Shown here piece by piece: positions 1 to 9,114 of a stretch of 64,000 nt of DNA. The stretch comes from an uncultured Lachnospiraceae bacterium (lineage in GTDB: Bacteria > Bacillota > Clostridia > Lachnospirales > Lachnospiraceae). The notes under the pieces are model-generated. The model was not told the DNA's origin. It did no database searches and worked only from the letters and a program-made list of their open reading frames with translations. The translations under genes and the position numbers were made by a program. How positions within the stretch are numbered: position 1 is the stretch's first letter; every line of letters starts with the position of its first letter. Location: assembly GCA_900542015.1 (NCBI GenBank), contig UQLY01000002.1, positions 62,001 through 126,000 of the forward strand. The letters are read 5' to 3'.

Positions 1-769
1 GCTTGCTGGGGATCACGCTGTTGTAATCCGGAATGAACTTGGTATGGACCCCGGATTTTTCACACAGCCCTACAATTCTCTCCAGCATATCATAATCTTT
101 CAACGAAAGCGTAATGGCGATTTCATCCAGCTTATTTTCCGGCAGGATATATTCGAGATTGCCGATGGTGCCAAGGACCTTAATGCCCCGGTAAAGGGTT
201 CCCCTAGGAATATGGTCGTCCAAAATGCCCCGCACCACATAGCCCCACTGGGGATTTTGCATGATCCGGTCGATGTACTGTTCCGCAGCTTTGGAATAGC
301 CTACCAAAAGCACATATTTAATATTATACCCTTTTTGGCGCAGAGAACGCAGCAGCTTGCGGATCATGATCCTCGTGCCGCTCTGTCCGATAATATTCAA
401 AGCGCAGAAAACAAAAATCATACCACGGGAAAAATGCTTCTGGTCAATGATGTATAAAACGCTGATGAACAGAATTAACCCTATGATATTCGCCTTTATG
501 ACATTTACAACATCCCGCTTCGCGCTGGAATAGCGTTTAGAGGTATATAAATTATTTAAATGGTTTAAAACCAGATAACAGGGAATGATAAAAATCAGGG
601 CGCTGAAATACACGCTCGCATCCAATGTCCCGACCAGTTGTTCCGTTTCCTCCGACCAGAAACCGCTCTTAAAACGTATCCACCATGCAATCGCATAGGC
701 AACTGCCACAACGACTGCGTCCAAAACCACATGAAGCCTGTTGAAATATTTTTGATTATCTTTTATCAA
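1..769 (-). CDS. Undecaprenyl-phosphate sugar-1-phosphate transferase, N-terminal part (partial)
   Basis: This reading frame runs off the left edge, so only about 256 N-terminal residues are visible. They show several membrane segments (WIRF after the first, then a helical block to about residue 110) followed by a soluble CoA-binding-like Rossmann region (LLVGYSK, then GILDDHI). That layout is the N-terminus of the large WcaJ/WbaP-type polytopic phosphoglycosyl transferases, which put the first sugar phosphate on undecaprenyl phosphate. The catalytic C-terminal domain would lie outside the window. The start is a TTG at 767-769: an in-frame TGA at 776-778 excludes anything further upstream, no early ATG exists, and AAGGTGAT sits just upstream. 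It has its own promoter, separate from the operon to the right. The substrate cannot be told from this part. Confidence 0.8.
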   Translation of the reverse strand, partial: MIKDNQKYFNRLHVVLDAVVVAVAYAIAWWIRFKSGFWSEETEQLVGTLDASVYFSALIFIIPCYLVLNHLNNLYTSKRYSSAKRDVVNVIKANIIGLILFISVLYIIDQKHFSRGMIFVFCALNIIGQSGTRIMIRKLLRSLRQKGYNIKYVLLVGYSKAAEQYIDRIMQNPQWGYVVRGILDDHIPRGTLYRGIKVLGTIGNLEYILPENKLDEIAITLSLKDYDMLERIVGLCEKSGVHTKFIPDYNSVIPSK

Positions 770-800
770 AGGACATCACCTTATTTCATATACAATCGAT

Positions 801-829
801 ATTTTACCTTATTTCTCCAAAAAGGGCAA
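801..829 (-). promoter_or_regulatory. SigmaA-type promoter for the sugar-phosphate transferase
   Basis: Minus strand TTGCCC (824-829), 17-base spacer, TAAAAT (801-806), about 30 bases before the TTG start at 769. The -35 is imperfect, so this is a sequence-based guess. The rest of 770-919 shows nothing else clear. Confidence 0.45.
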
Positions 830-919
830 CCTTTTTAGTTTATCTTCTTAATTTTTTCTTAACATTTTTGTAACATTATGTCACATAAAACAGCCCGAAC
901 CCCTGTTGTTTTAAGGCTC

Positions 920-1894
920 TCAGCCCGTAAAACGCCGTACCGTGTTCCACCACAAAAACAACTGTATCCGTACATAATTGGGAAGCTTTTTCATGGAAAA
1001 AGGCACCTTTTTTGCCCTTCCTGCGGCGCAAAAGCTCAGCGCAAAGCCCTTACCCAGCCCTTTTACATAAACGCCGCCGAAGCCTTTCTTTGCAAAAAAC
1101 AAAGTTTTTACCAAAAAACCGGCGGCAAGAAACGGCAGATTCAAAAGCATCTGTAAAAACGGCATATTTTTATAAATCAGATAAATACTATTTTTTGCAG
1201 ATAAATTTATTTTAAACCTGTTATATCTGGAACCGGAAAACCCGCTTCCCGCATGATAAACCACCGCCTTATGGCAATAATAATTGCGATAGCCGCAAAT
1301 CAGCGCGCGGTAACCGATGTCAATATCCTCCAGATAAGCAAAATGATTGTCGTCGAACAGACCGATTTCGTCAAAAACCCTTCTTCTGTATATGGACGCC
1401 CCGCCGCACGCCGCAAAGATTTCGGCGTCCTTCCCGTAACAGTCCGCCGCTTTTCCCTTGCCTAAACCGAACGCCCAGCCCAGGGCGCAGTACAGGTCGC
1501 CGCAGTCGTCGATGATTTCCGGTTCGTACAAAGACAGCATTTTGGAGGACGCCGAAAACGCTTTCGGGTGTCCGTCCATAAATTCCTCCAGGGCGGCGAC
1601 AAAGGACTCCGTCACCTCGGTATCATTGTTTAACAGCAGCACATACTCCGTGCGGGCGTTTAAAATTCCCGCGTTTACGGCGCCGCAAAATCCGGTGTTT
1701 TCCGGAAATTCCACAAGCTCCGCCGCTCCCTTTTTTACATATTCCCGCGCTTTTTCAAGGCTCCCGTCCGTGGACCCGTTATCGACGATCAGAATCCGAA
1801 ATTCGCCCTGCCTTTTCGCCTTCAAAAGCGCCTCTATGCAGTTTTCCAAAAACTTCATTCCGTTGTAGTTGGGAATGACTACCGTCGTTTTCAT
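920..1894 (-). CDS. Family 2 glycosyltransferase (rhamnosyltransferase-like)
   Basis: 324 residues with a GT-A fold core: the N-terminal VVIPNYNG strand, a nucleotide-binding DNGSTDGS at about 38-45, and NND at 89-91 in the place of the metal-binding DxD. A later YLEDIDIGYR gives the acidic catalytic region. The hydrophobic C-terminus (after about residue 240) suggests membrane association. Family members transfer sugars, often rhamnose, from dTDP or UDP donors to lipid-linked chains on the cytoplasmic face. It is the last gene of the long operon that begins at rfbB, 34 bases after the preceding gene. Acceptor and sugar are not predictable from sequence alone. Confidence 0.85.
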   Translation of the reverse strand: MKTTVVIPNYNGMKFLENCIEALLKAKRQGEFRILIVDNGSTDGSLEKAREYVKKGAAELVEFPENTGFCGAVNAGILNARTEYVLLLNNDTEVTESFVAALEEFMDGHPKAFSASSKMLSLYEPEIIDDCGDLYCALGWAFGLGKGKAADCYGKDAEIFAACGGASIYRRRVFDEIGLFDDNHFAYLEDIDIGYRALICGYRNYYCHKAVVYHAGSGFSGSRYNRFKINLSAKNSIYLIYKNMPFLQMLLNLPFLAAGFLVKTLFFAKKGFGGVYVKGLGKGFALSFCAAGRAKKVPFSMKKLPNYVRIQLFLWWNTVRRFTG

Positions 1895-1928
1895 AAAAAA
1901 CCTCTACCTGTATAATTCGCAGCAACAA

Positions 1929-4900
1929 TTACTTTTTTGACATAATCTGCACAACAAACGCAGGATCATACACCAGTTTCATCCCCCGCGCAAGCGCCTC
2001 GGAAAGACTGCATCCCAGATCCGGTCTTAAACGCAGGGCGCGCGGGTCCCCTTCCTTTACTTCCATATAAAGGGAGGCGCGGTGCATATAACCGCTTCCG
2101 CCGGCTCTTAACCCGTCAAACATCCCTTCGGGGCTGCCGACTACAACCCCTTTACAGACGACCCGTCCGCAAACAGCCGCCACGTCTTTTCTGACCGCAA
2201 ACAGATCGGGCGTATACGCGGTCCGGTAAAAGCCCAGATGCTCGCTGTCCGTTACCCGCACGCCGCTCTCCATGCCCTGCGCCTCATAATACGCCTCCAG
2301 CGCCCTTCTGCCTGCATCATAGGCGTAACGCTTGCTCTCCGTATTGCCCGCCGTGGACCCCTCATGACAGCGCCAGTGATAAAGTACTTTAGGAACATGT
2401 AAAATCCGGCTTTCTCCGCCCGAAAGCCCGGCAAGTCCCGCGAGCCGCAGCAAAAGGTCATAGTCCTGGGCACCGTCGTATTCCCCACGCAGCTTCAGCC
2501 TCTTCATGACAGACGCTTCCACCATAAGGAAATGGCAGATATAATTATTGGACAACAATAAGTCCAAATTAAAATCCGGTTTGAAATGGGGCTCGTAAAA
2601 ACGCTCTGCGGCGCCGTCGCACTTATCCTCGTCGGAATAGACCGCAAGGATGTCCCGGGAGGGGTTGCTGCTTCCGCCGGGAGTTTTTCCGCTTTCGCCG
2701 GGAGTTTTTCCGTTTCCGCCCGCGCTTTTTGCCGCCGCTTCGTTCAGCTTTTCCACCATGGAATACAGCGCGTCCAGCGTCAGGATATCGTCATGATCCA
2801 ACAGCGCGATATAATCTCCCCCTGCCGCTTCGATCCCAGCGTTGGTATTATGGGAAATTCCCTTATTTTCCTCCAAGCGGATATAGCGGATCTTTTGCCG
2901 CGTTTTTGCAAAAGTCTCTTTCTCTTTTTCGGGAGCCCTGTTTACCGCGGCTTCCACCCTGCGGCTTACGCTTGCGTCGGCAATGATCAGCTCCCATTTG
3001 GCATAAGTCTGGTTCCTGACGCTTGCAAGGAGTTCTTCAAAATACGCCTCGTCCGGCTCGTAAGCGGGAACCACAATACTGATAAGCGGCTCGTAGGCAA
3101 ACCTGCGCCCCGCCTGCGCCTCCCGCTCCCGCATAAGCGCCGTCATGACAAGAGGTCCGCTCCATTCCCTGCATCCTTCATAGTCCGCGGCAAGAACGCT
3201 CATTTTATCTCTGTGTCTGCGGTCCACCCGTTCCAAAGCCGTCAGAAACGCAGCTTTTACGCCGTTGCGCTTTCCGTAGGCAATCGTTTTTTTCACAGGC
3301 GCCTCAAGCCTTTTCCACATACGGCAAATCAGTGCAATTACCGCATACGCAAGCAGAAAATATCCGATCAGATACAGCGGATAATAATACATAAACAACC
3401 GAGACGGCGCCGTCAGAAAGACCAGAGGCAGCTTAACCAGAGGCAGGGACAGCAAAAAGAAGCCGTGCCACTTCCGGCGGATCAGGCACCACGCCCAGAC
3501 AAGGACCAGCACCGCCATGGGAAACAGCGCGCCGTAAACAAACCCGTAGCCGGTCTTTTTACTCTCATAATCATCGGCGTCCCGCCATTCCAACACCTTG
3601 ATCACGGTGCTTCGAAGCTCCTCGTTTAAAGGCTTCGTGCCCGGATAAGCGCGGAACGTATCATAATTGGCGACTCCTTCTGCCGAAAACAGCTCCGTCG
3701 TATTTTGAAGAAGATCCGTGGAATGCCAAAAACAGTCCAGGCGCTCTTTCAAAAAAGTCCCGGGGAACTTTCGTATCAGCTCATAATAGGCGCTTTTAAA
3801 CTCCTGATATTCCTCGTCCGTATAATCTCTCTGAAAATCCGGCTCGCTCCAAAACAGGCTGATACCGCTTCTGCCCTGTGCAGCCCCTTCTACAATCAGC
3901 TCTACATTAACGACCCGGTCAACCGCTTCAAGCTGCGCCGCACAGTCTTCCCTGCCGTAAGCCTCGTCTACCAGGGACACCAGAGGCAGCACGACGCTGG
4001 TCAGATCGTACTGATTGCCGCTTGTGAGCTTATCCCCCGCAGTCTGGGGCACATAAAGGCAAAGGGCGCAGACCAGATAGCCGCAGACAACCCGCAGCAG
4101 TTTTTTCTTCCCGATCTGTTTTCCGTACAAAATTCCCAGCAGCAGGGGGAACAGGATAAAATAATACACCGCTTCGGTCCGCCACACGGTCACAAGGGCT
4201 CCGAGGACGCAGAGAAACGCCCAGCCGCCGCCTGCCATAGCCGCCGTTTCTTTCTCCTTTGCCGTTTCTTTCTCTTTTGCTGTTTTTTTCTCCTTTGCTG
4301 TTTCCCCAGCCGCATTCTGTATTTTTTCCCGCCGTTCCCACAATAAAAGCAGCAAAAACAGCTCCATAAATCCGTAAACGCTCATTCGCATGGGGTAGAG
4401 ATTGGAATCCAGCACCGGGAAAAACAGACAGGGTATGAAACTAAGCAGCCCCCATTTCCCGAACCGTTTTACAAAAAAGCTGACAAGATAGCCCGCCATC
4501 AGGGAAATCAGGGCGCACTGTACGATGATGACCCCCGAAGGCACCGGAATCAACATCATGGAAAACACGTAAAAAAGACTGGTCAGATAATTCTGCCAGA
4601 ATACCGGCAACAGCAGCACCGCACTGTTTAAGATGCCAAACTCGTCCATACGCCAGATACCGGGATAGGTCAGCAAAAGAAGGATCATATTGATCCCGAA
4701 ATAGACCAGCGAAATCTTCACGAACCGCTTATCCGCCCTGGTAAAAAAGTAATACAGCCCCTGATAGACGACGATCAGCACAAGCAGAAAAACAGCTTTG
4801 GCGCCATAGGTCATCGCTGTTTTTACCATCTGCGTCACATTGGAAAAGTCCCACATCACATAGTCAAAAATAATGTGATCCGTAAAAAACGTCAGAATCC

Positions 4901-4964
4901 AATGAATGACGGCAATCCATATGCACTTTCGATTCAGGTTCAAACTCCGTAATCTCTGTTTCAT
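1929..4964 (-). CDS. Multi-pass membrane protein fused to a GT2 glycosyltransferase
   Basis: 1011 residues in two parts. Residues 1 to about 570 hold many membrane helices and a YPGIWRMDEFG stretch resembling DUF6020-type proteins of Clostridia polysaccharide loci. About 620-960 is a GT2 domain: ISIVVPAYEP, GISHNTNAG, LLDHDD (metal-binding site) and HFKPDFN. The likely role is a membrane-anchored glycosyltransferase acting on a lipid-linked substrate; which function the membrane half serves is unknown. Two low-complexity insertions are coded by in-frame short tandem repeats: KEKETA repeats between the helices and a Gly/Lys/Thr/Pro-rich stretch inside the GT2 domain. Its start overlaps the stop of the nucleotidyltransferase gene by four bases (ATGA), so translation is probably coupled. 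Confidence 0.8.
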   Translation of the reverse strand: MKQRLRSLNLNRKCIWIAVIHWILTFFTDHIIFDYVMWDFSNVTQMVKTAMTYGAKAVFLLVLIVVYQGLYYFFTRADKRFVKISLVYFGINMILLLLTYPGIWRMDEFGILNSAVLLLPVFWQNYLTSLFYVFSMMLIPVPSGVIIVQCALISLMAGYLVSFFVKRFGKWGLLSFIPCLFFPVLDSNLYPMRMSVYGFMELFLLLLLWERREKIQNAAGETAKEKKTAKEKETAKEKETAAMAGGGWAFLCVLGALVTVWRTEAVYYFILFPLLLGILYGKQIGKKKLLRVVCGYLVCALCLYVPQTAGDKLTSGNQYDLTSVVLPLVSLVDEAYGREDCAAQLEAVDRVVNVELIVEGAAQGRSGISLFWSEPDFQRDYTDEEYQEFKSAYYELIRKFPGTFLKERLDCFWHSTDLLQNTTELFSAEGVANYDTFRAYPGTKPLNEELRSTVIKVLEWRDADDYESKKTGYGFVYGALFPMAVLVLVWAWCLIRRKWHGFFLLSLPLVKLPLVFLTAPSRLFMYYYPLYLIGYFLLAYAVIALICRMWKRLEAPVKKTIAYGKRNGVKAAFLTALERVDRRHRDKMSVLAADYEGCREWSGPLVMTALMREREAQAGRRFAYEPLISIVVPAYEPDEAYFEELLASVRNQTYAKWELIIADASVSRRVEAAVNRAPEKEKETFAKTRQKIRYIRLEENKGISHNTNAGIEAAGGDYIALLDHDDILTLDALYSMVEKLNEAAAKSAGGNGKTPGESGKTPGGSSNPSRDILAVYSDEDKCDGAAERFYEPHFKPDFNLDLLLSNNYICHFLMVEASVMKRLKLRGEYDGAQDYDLLLRLAGLAGLSGGESRILHVPKVLYHWRCHEGSTAGNTESKRYAYDAGRRALEAYYEAQGMESGVRVTDSEHLGFYRTAYTPDLFAVRKDVAAVCGRVVCKGVVVGSPEGMFDGLRAGGSGYMHRASLYMEVKEGDPRALRLRPDLGCSLSEALARGMKLVYDPAFVVQIMSKK
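2676..2717. repeat. Two 21-base tandem copies inside the GT2 domain
   Basis: 2676-2696 and 2697-2717 are near-identical 21-base units (each begins GCCGGGAGTTTTTCCG on the plus strand). The unit is a multiple of three, so it adds a Gly/Lys/Thr/Pro/Ser-rich stretch without breaking the frame of the membrane-GT2 fusion gene. Confidence 0.8.
4243..4308. repeat. 18-base tandem repeat coding KEKETA units
   Basis: Three full 18-base copies (4243-4260, 4261-4278, 4279-4296) and a partial fourth lie in the membrane-GT2 fusion gene, in a loop between two membrane regions. On the coding strand they give charged KEKETA-type hexapeptides. The period keeps the frame, so copy number can change without inactivating the gene. 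Confidence 0.85.
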
Positions 4965-5686
4965 GCTTTGTAATGTTCCTTAAAATAATCCAGTTCTTCC
5001 GGGGTGCCCAGTACATGTACCTTTCCGTAATCCACGATGGAAATACGCACGTCTCCACCCTTATTGATCAGATAATTGTAAAGGGGCGCCACATATTTCT
5101 CTCCCTTCTCCAGCTTTTCGTCGGAGCTGTAATATTCACGGTACAACTGTTCATAAAGCCCGCAGGTCTTAAAATAATATGCTCCCAGAGTACAGTTGTC
5201 GGAAATGCGGGTCTTTTCCCGGACTTCCACAACCCTGCCGCTTTCATCCAGCTTTGCAAAACTCCAATGATCCCCGTCAGCATGAAAGCAGGGAATAAAT
5301 CCGTCTCCGGCAATCTGGGAAGCGTTCATTTCCCCGGCTTCCACATAAGTGTCGATATTATAAATCATCAAAGAATCGTCCTTATCCCATTCTTTGTTCG
5401 CAAGCATCGCCGTCGTCGCCTGTCCGTCCGTCAGATAGTCGATTTCTATGACCTTTACCTTTGTAATCCCCAGCTTTTCGCAGGTTTTTGTGATAAAGCC
5501 GGACGCGTCGTCCTCTTTTCTGACGATAAAAATACAGGTGTTTTCTTTTAATTGAAAGCCCGCAAGGCTTTCCATGGACCACTCAAACAGTGTTTTTCCA
5601 TGCGCCTCGATCATATATTTGGGCACCTGATAGCCCGCCTTTTTGAAACGGGAGCCAAGCCCCGCCATGGTAATTACGATTGTCAT
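4961..5686 (-). CDS. Nucleotidyltransferase of capsule type (CTP- or sugar-1-phosphate-using)
   Basis: 241 residues beginning with the nucleotidyltransferase signature: ITMAGLGSRFKKAGY followed by PKYMIEAHGK, then NIDTYVE for the metal-binding Asp. The family activates a phosphorylated substrate with an NTP. The closest style is the short capsule cytidylyl/nucleotidyltransferases rather than RfbA, which is present separately. An APH-like kinase and an HAD phosphatase lie upstream in the same operon, so it may complete a kinase-nucleotidyltransferase route to a CDP- or NDP-activated small alcohol or amino alcohol; this is inference. It overlaps DUF4956 upstream (5683-5686) and the GT2 fusion downstream (4961-4964) by ATGA. 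Confidence 0.8.
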   Translation of the reverse strand: MTIVITMAGLGSRFKKAGYQVPKYMIEAHGKTLFEWSMESLAGFQLKENTCIFIVRKEDDASGFITKTCEKLGITKVKVIEIDYLTDGQATTAMLANKEWDKDDSLMIYNIDTYVEAGEMNASQIAGDGFIPCFHADGDHWSFAKLDESGRVVEVREKTRISDNCTLGAYYFKTCGLYEQLYREYYSSDEKLEKGEKYVAPLYNYLINKGGDVRISIVDYGKVHVLGTPEELDYFKEHYKA

Positions 5687-6360
5687 ACCGTTACCTCCCC
5701 GTCATGCGCCATCAGGGACACCCCGCAGACGCCTTCCACTTCCTTTACTTTTGCAATCAGCCCCGCTCCGTCTCCGGGCTTGCATTCCACGATCAGATTG
5801 CAGCCCTTATCCGAAAGGTTCCTGGATTTTACCCTGCATACGCGGCTGAACGCGCCGACTGCGGCAAGCACTTCTTTTTCCGCCTCCGGACCTTTGGCGC
5901 TGACCACCAGAAGCGACGCGGCTTTTCCTACCGGAGTCAGCTCCAGCAAAAACAGACCGACGGTAATGACCAGACTGGAGAGCACCGCGATCGTATACAT
6001 ATTGGCTCCGCAGATAATGCCGATACTGATGGACCAGAACAAAAACACCAGATCCATCGGGTCCTTGATCGCCGTTCTGAAACGTACAATGGAAAGGGCG
6101 CCGACCATACCGAGGGAAATAACCAGATTGGACTGCATCGCAAGGATAATCGCCGCGGTAATAACCGCGATCAATGCAAGGGAAATATTAAAGCTCTTGT
6201 TATAAAAGGTTTTCTTCGTCGCCGCATAGTATACCACAAAAATATAGGCGGCAAGCACCACCGTCACGGCAAGGGTAACCAAAATCCGGCTTGTGGTAAT
6301 ATCCCCGCTGCTAAATCCTTCTAAAAATGATTTTTTGAAAATATTTGAAAAAGTATTCAT
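5683..6360 (-). CDS. DUF4956 membrane protein
   Basis: 225 residues from the ATG at 6360. That start is chosen because AGGAG lies nine bases upstream and it overlaps the previous stop as ATGA; an in-frame ATG at 6378 contains the AGGAG itself and is less likely. Three to four membrane helices occupy the first 130 residues, with the conserved MVGALSIVRFRTAIKDP motif of DUF4956, then a cytoplasmic ferredoxin-like tail. Function of the family is unknown, but it is repeatedly coded beside VTC-domain and CotH proteins, as here. That triad suggests a membrane complex linked to polyphosphate or protein phosphorylation at the cell surface. Confidence 0.85.
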   Translation of the reverse strand: MNTFSNIFKKSFLEGFSSGDITTSRILVTLAVTVVLAAYIFVVYYAATKKTFYNKSFNISLALIAVITAAIILAMQSNLVISLGMVGALSIVRFRTAIKDPMDLVFLFWSISIGIICGANMYTIAVLSSLVITVGLFLLELTPVGKAASLLVVSAKGPEAEKEVLAAVGAFSRVCRVKSRNLSDKGCNLIVECKPGDGAGLIAKVKEVEGVCGVSLMAHDGEVTV

Positions 6361-7046
6361 AAGCTGTATCTCCTGCATAAATAATACTTGGAAAAAGTGG
6401 TCTGCGTCAACCGCCCCACTTCCAGCGCCTCTTTGATATATGCCGGCAAAAATTCATCAAACTTTACTTCCATCAGGGTTTTTCCCACCGGCATTACCGG
6501 TCTTTTATGAAGCTCTCTCTCAAAAAAGGCTTCAAAATCCTCCGCTGAGGAAATCCTGTCGTCAAAGGTTATCCGGACATTGCCCGCGGCTTCCGTAAAG
6601 GGCGTTCTTTCATACGCCACAATGACCCTCGGCTGCATCAGGCGCGTCTGCTTCAGAATCAGAAGCTCCTGCACAAGGGGCGGCTGTTCAAAAAACGAAC
6701 CGTCTGCCACCGAATCTTCTTCCTTCATTAACAGCTCATACTGTTCCCTTGTCAGATCCTGCTGCAGCTTCTTCGTCATACCGTTTTCCTTGATCTTTTT
6801 TTCCAGTACGATCCGCTTATCGGAAGCGTTGTAGCTGCGAATCCGGTATTTCGACCGGGGATCGGTGCCCGCCTCGTTTTGCATATAACAGGTGTTGTCA
6901 TAATCGTCAAAATAAACGCTGCGTATTTCATAACCCCCGGACTCGCCGCCGTAAGCGTCCCGCTCCATAATCCCCGCCATCCGCTCCCGCAGAATCAGGG
7001 ATTGGGAAACCGACAGGATAAATTTGTACTCATGTCTGAACTCCAT
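6357..7046 (-). CDS. VTC-domain protein (polyphosphate polymerase-like)
   Basis: 229 residues with the VTC tunnel-fold pattern: FRHEYKF at the N-terminus, RSVYFD, a basic KYRIRSYN, LEKKIKENG with paired lysines, then VAYERTPF and LMEVKFDEFLP. In eukaryotes the VTC4 domain makes polyphosphate from ATP; bacterial versions conserve the basic and acidic tunnel residues but are mostly uncharacterised. It lies between CotH (one base before its start) and DUF4956 (ATGA overlap), so the three are made together. Confidence 0.85.
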   Translation of the reverse strand: MEFRHEYKFILSVSQSLILRERMAGIMERDAYGGESGGYEIRSVYFDDYDNTCYMQNEAGTDPRSKYRIRSYNASDKRIVLEKKIKENGMTKKLQQDLTREQYELLMKEEDSVADGSFFEQPPLVQELLILKQTRLMQPRVIVAYERTPFTEAAGNVRITFDDRISSAEDFEAFFERELHKRPVMPVGKTLMEVKFDEFLPAYIKEALEVGRLTQTTFSKYYLCRRYSL

Positions 7047-7047
7047 T

Positions 7048-8709
7048 TCACTCTCCCGTCAATGCACTGATATAGCTGTCAAGCTCTTTCATTCTCTCTT
7101 TGGCAAACTCATAGAGGAAGCTGAAATCCCCGTCCTGATTGCCGTTTTGCCATCTTGCGGCTTCTCTGGCAAAAGCGCCGGAATCCTTAATCCTGTGCTT
7201 CAGATCCGCGATTCTTTCCTGTAAATTTTCATCGGAAAAGGCGCCTTCCCGCCAGCTTTCCCAGGTAGCCGCAACTAACTTTTGGGAGCCGTCCACATCC
7301 AGCTCAATCATGCGCTGTCCCGGCTGCCAGTCGACCCATTCTCCTACCACAGAATCGCTTTCTTCGCTGTAATAAACGTTTTCGGCATAGACCGCGCCGA
7401 AGGATAAATTCATATCCCATGGGATAAAATAGCCGTAATAGCTGCCTCCCCGATTCCTCGCCACATAGTAGATATTTTTATTTTCATTGTCAAAACCGGC
7501 AATCGCCTGATAAAAAAGCCAATTGTCGATCAAATTCTGCTGGTCCGCCTCTTCGGTAATACCCGCGGCGAAGGTCTCGTCATCCGCCTCCAGCAAAGAA
7601 GCGATCCGATACAGGGGTTCCCATTCCTCCTCGTTTTGCAAAACGGTATCTCCCTTCAGGTAAAACCCGCCCCGGTAATCCGGTCGGTTCAAATCGGGCA
7701 AAGGACCCGTAAAATCCGCGGCGTTCCAGACCGCCGTATATTTTTTCTTATAAATGCGCTCCACCACCGTCCCGCCTGCGTCAAGCTGCGTGGAAACCGC
7801 TTCCATATTCAACTGTTTTCTGTCGATGGGCACCATCAGATCGTACACGCCCTGATAAGCGTCTCCGATAAGCACCTCCACCATTGCCGACTGCGTGCCG
7901 AAATTCTGCCCGTAAGGGTTGTTTCCGGCTCCTACCTCGTTCCAGAGATCGATGCAAAGCTGATCCCTGATCCGGGTATTGTCCGCATAGAGCGCGTTCA
8001 AGATCCAATCGTCGTCGTCCCGCAGCCCCAGCAGATTTTCATTGCATTTTTCAAAGGTTCCGTCCTTTTTCAAATCCTTCAGATACAGCCGCAGGCTTTT
8101 CTTTTCATAGGACAGGCTGGTATTGCCCCGCAGCCTCGACTGCGTATAGCATTCCGTTACCCAGTCCCCCGTATGGTCCGTATCATAAACCCGCAGAAGA
8201 AACATCTGCGTACCGTCCTGCGCCGTATACTCCGTTCCCGTAAAGGTCATCATCGGAAGCCCCGTAAAGACCAGATTGTATTCTCCCCAGCCGTCCTTGG
8301 CAACGGCAAGAAAAGAAAAACTCCTTCCCCGGGCGATTGCCTCCTGCTTATCCGCGTCCCGGTAGCTCTCCGCAAACAAAAGCTGCGCTGCCTGACCGCC
8401 ATCATCGGAAAGCGTCCCGCCGCCTTGGGCATCCTCATAAAAAGCGCCTGTCAGACTCCCGTCCTCCCACTGTGCCGTTTCCATATCCACAGGCAGGTAA
8501 AAGGTACGGCTCGCCGCATCATAAGGCAGCCTTTCGCCGTCAAAGAACAGACTGAAATCCCGATCCAAAGCCCCGGTCTTTTCCTTAATGCTGTTTATTT
8601 TTTCCTCTCCCGCCACCAGGACGGAAGGCTCGCGGTCCCGCGCCAGGCACACGCTCGCGAAAACGATCAACACAAGGATGCTGATCCAAAGAAGCGTCTT
8701 TTTCATCAT
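7048..8709 (-). CDS. CotH-family kinase-like exported protein
   Basis: 553 residues with an N-terminal membrane anchor (about 5-22), so the bulk is probably outside the membrane. The CotH core begins with RLRGNTSLSYEKKSLRLYL near residue 190, then LRDDDDWILNALYAD, and PWDMNLSFG, which carries the metal-binding Asp of this atypical kinase fold. CotH of Bacillus phosphorylates spore-coat proteins; the exported homologues next to VTC and DUF4956 have no proven substrate. A spore role is unlikely from the context. It is co-transcribed with VTC, DUF4956 and the surrounding polysaccharide genes. Confidence 0.85.
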   Translation of the reverse strand: MMKKTLLWISILVLIVFASVCLARDREPSVLVAGEEKINSIKEKTGALDRDFSLFFDGERLPYDAASRTFYLPVDMETAQWEDGSLTGAFYEDAQGGGTLSDDGGQAAQLLFAESYRDADKQEAIARGRSFSFLAVAKDGWGEYNLVFTGLPMMTFTGTEYTAQDGTQMFLLRVYDTDHTGDWVTECYTQSRLRGNTSLSYEKKSLRLYLKDLKKDGTFEKCNENLLGLRDDDDWILNALYADNTRIRDQLCIDLWNEVGAGNNPYGQNFGTQSAMVEVLIGDAYQGVYDLMVPIDRKQLNMEAVSTQLDAGGTVVERIYKKKYTAVWNAADFTGPLPDLNRPDYRGGFYLKGDTVLQNEEEWEPLYRIASLLEADDETFAAGITEEADQQNLIDNWLFYQAIAGFDNENKNIYYVARNRGGSYYGYFIPWDMNLSFGAVYAENVYYSEESDSVVGEWVDWQPGQRMIELDVDGSQKLVAATWESWREGAFSDENLQERIADLKHRIKDSGAFAREAARWQNGNQDGDFSFLYEFAKERMKELDSYISALTGE

Positions 8710-8718
8710 GTCAGAAAC

Positions 8719-9114
8719 CTATGCTTTACAGCGGCTGTTTTTACAGATTTCATCCAGCTCGTCCACGCTGTATTTCAAAAACTCGTCGGGGCGCACCGTC
8801 CGGTCGTCCACATAAAAGCCTTTATGTCCCGGCCAGGGTTTGCCGTAGATAATTTCATCGTAGGGAATCTCCCATTTATCCAGCCATTTCAACAATACCT
8901 TCGCCGTGTTTGCGTTAATCAGACCGATATTGCCGCCGTAGCTGTTCATGTTGCGGGAAGTAAAAAGCACGATTTTCGCGCCGCCTTCTTTATATTCCCG
9001 CAGCTTATCGATCATTTCCGGATAAGGCACAAGATCGATATATTCTTCTTCCTTTTTTTTGATCGGACACAGCGTTCCGTCGATATCAAAACAAAATGTC
9101 AATCCTTCGTACAT
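8719..9114 (-). CDS. HAD-superfamily phosphatase of capsule loci
   Basis: 131 residues with all HAD motifs: DIDGT (nucleophile D10, acid D12), FTSRN with T52/S53, K92 in YGKPW, and DD at 103-104. No large cap insertion, so it should act on an exposed or sizeable phosphate ester. Small HAD enzymes of this type in capsule loci dephosphorylate sugar- or polyol-phosphates. It starts inside the end of the kinase-like gene (16-base overlap), arguing that the two act in one pathway, probably with the nucleotidyltransferase downstream. The substrate is unknown. Confidence 0.8.
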   Translation of the reverse strand: MYEGLTFCFDIDGTLCPIKKKEEEYIDLVPYPEMIDKLREYKEGGAKIVLFTSRNMNSYGGNIGLINANTAKVLLKWLDKWEIPYDEIIYGKPWPGHKGFYVDDRTVRPDEFLKYSVDELDEICKNSRCKA

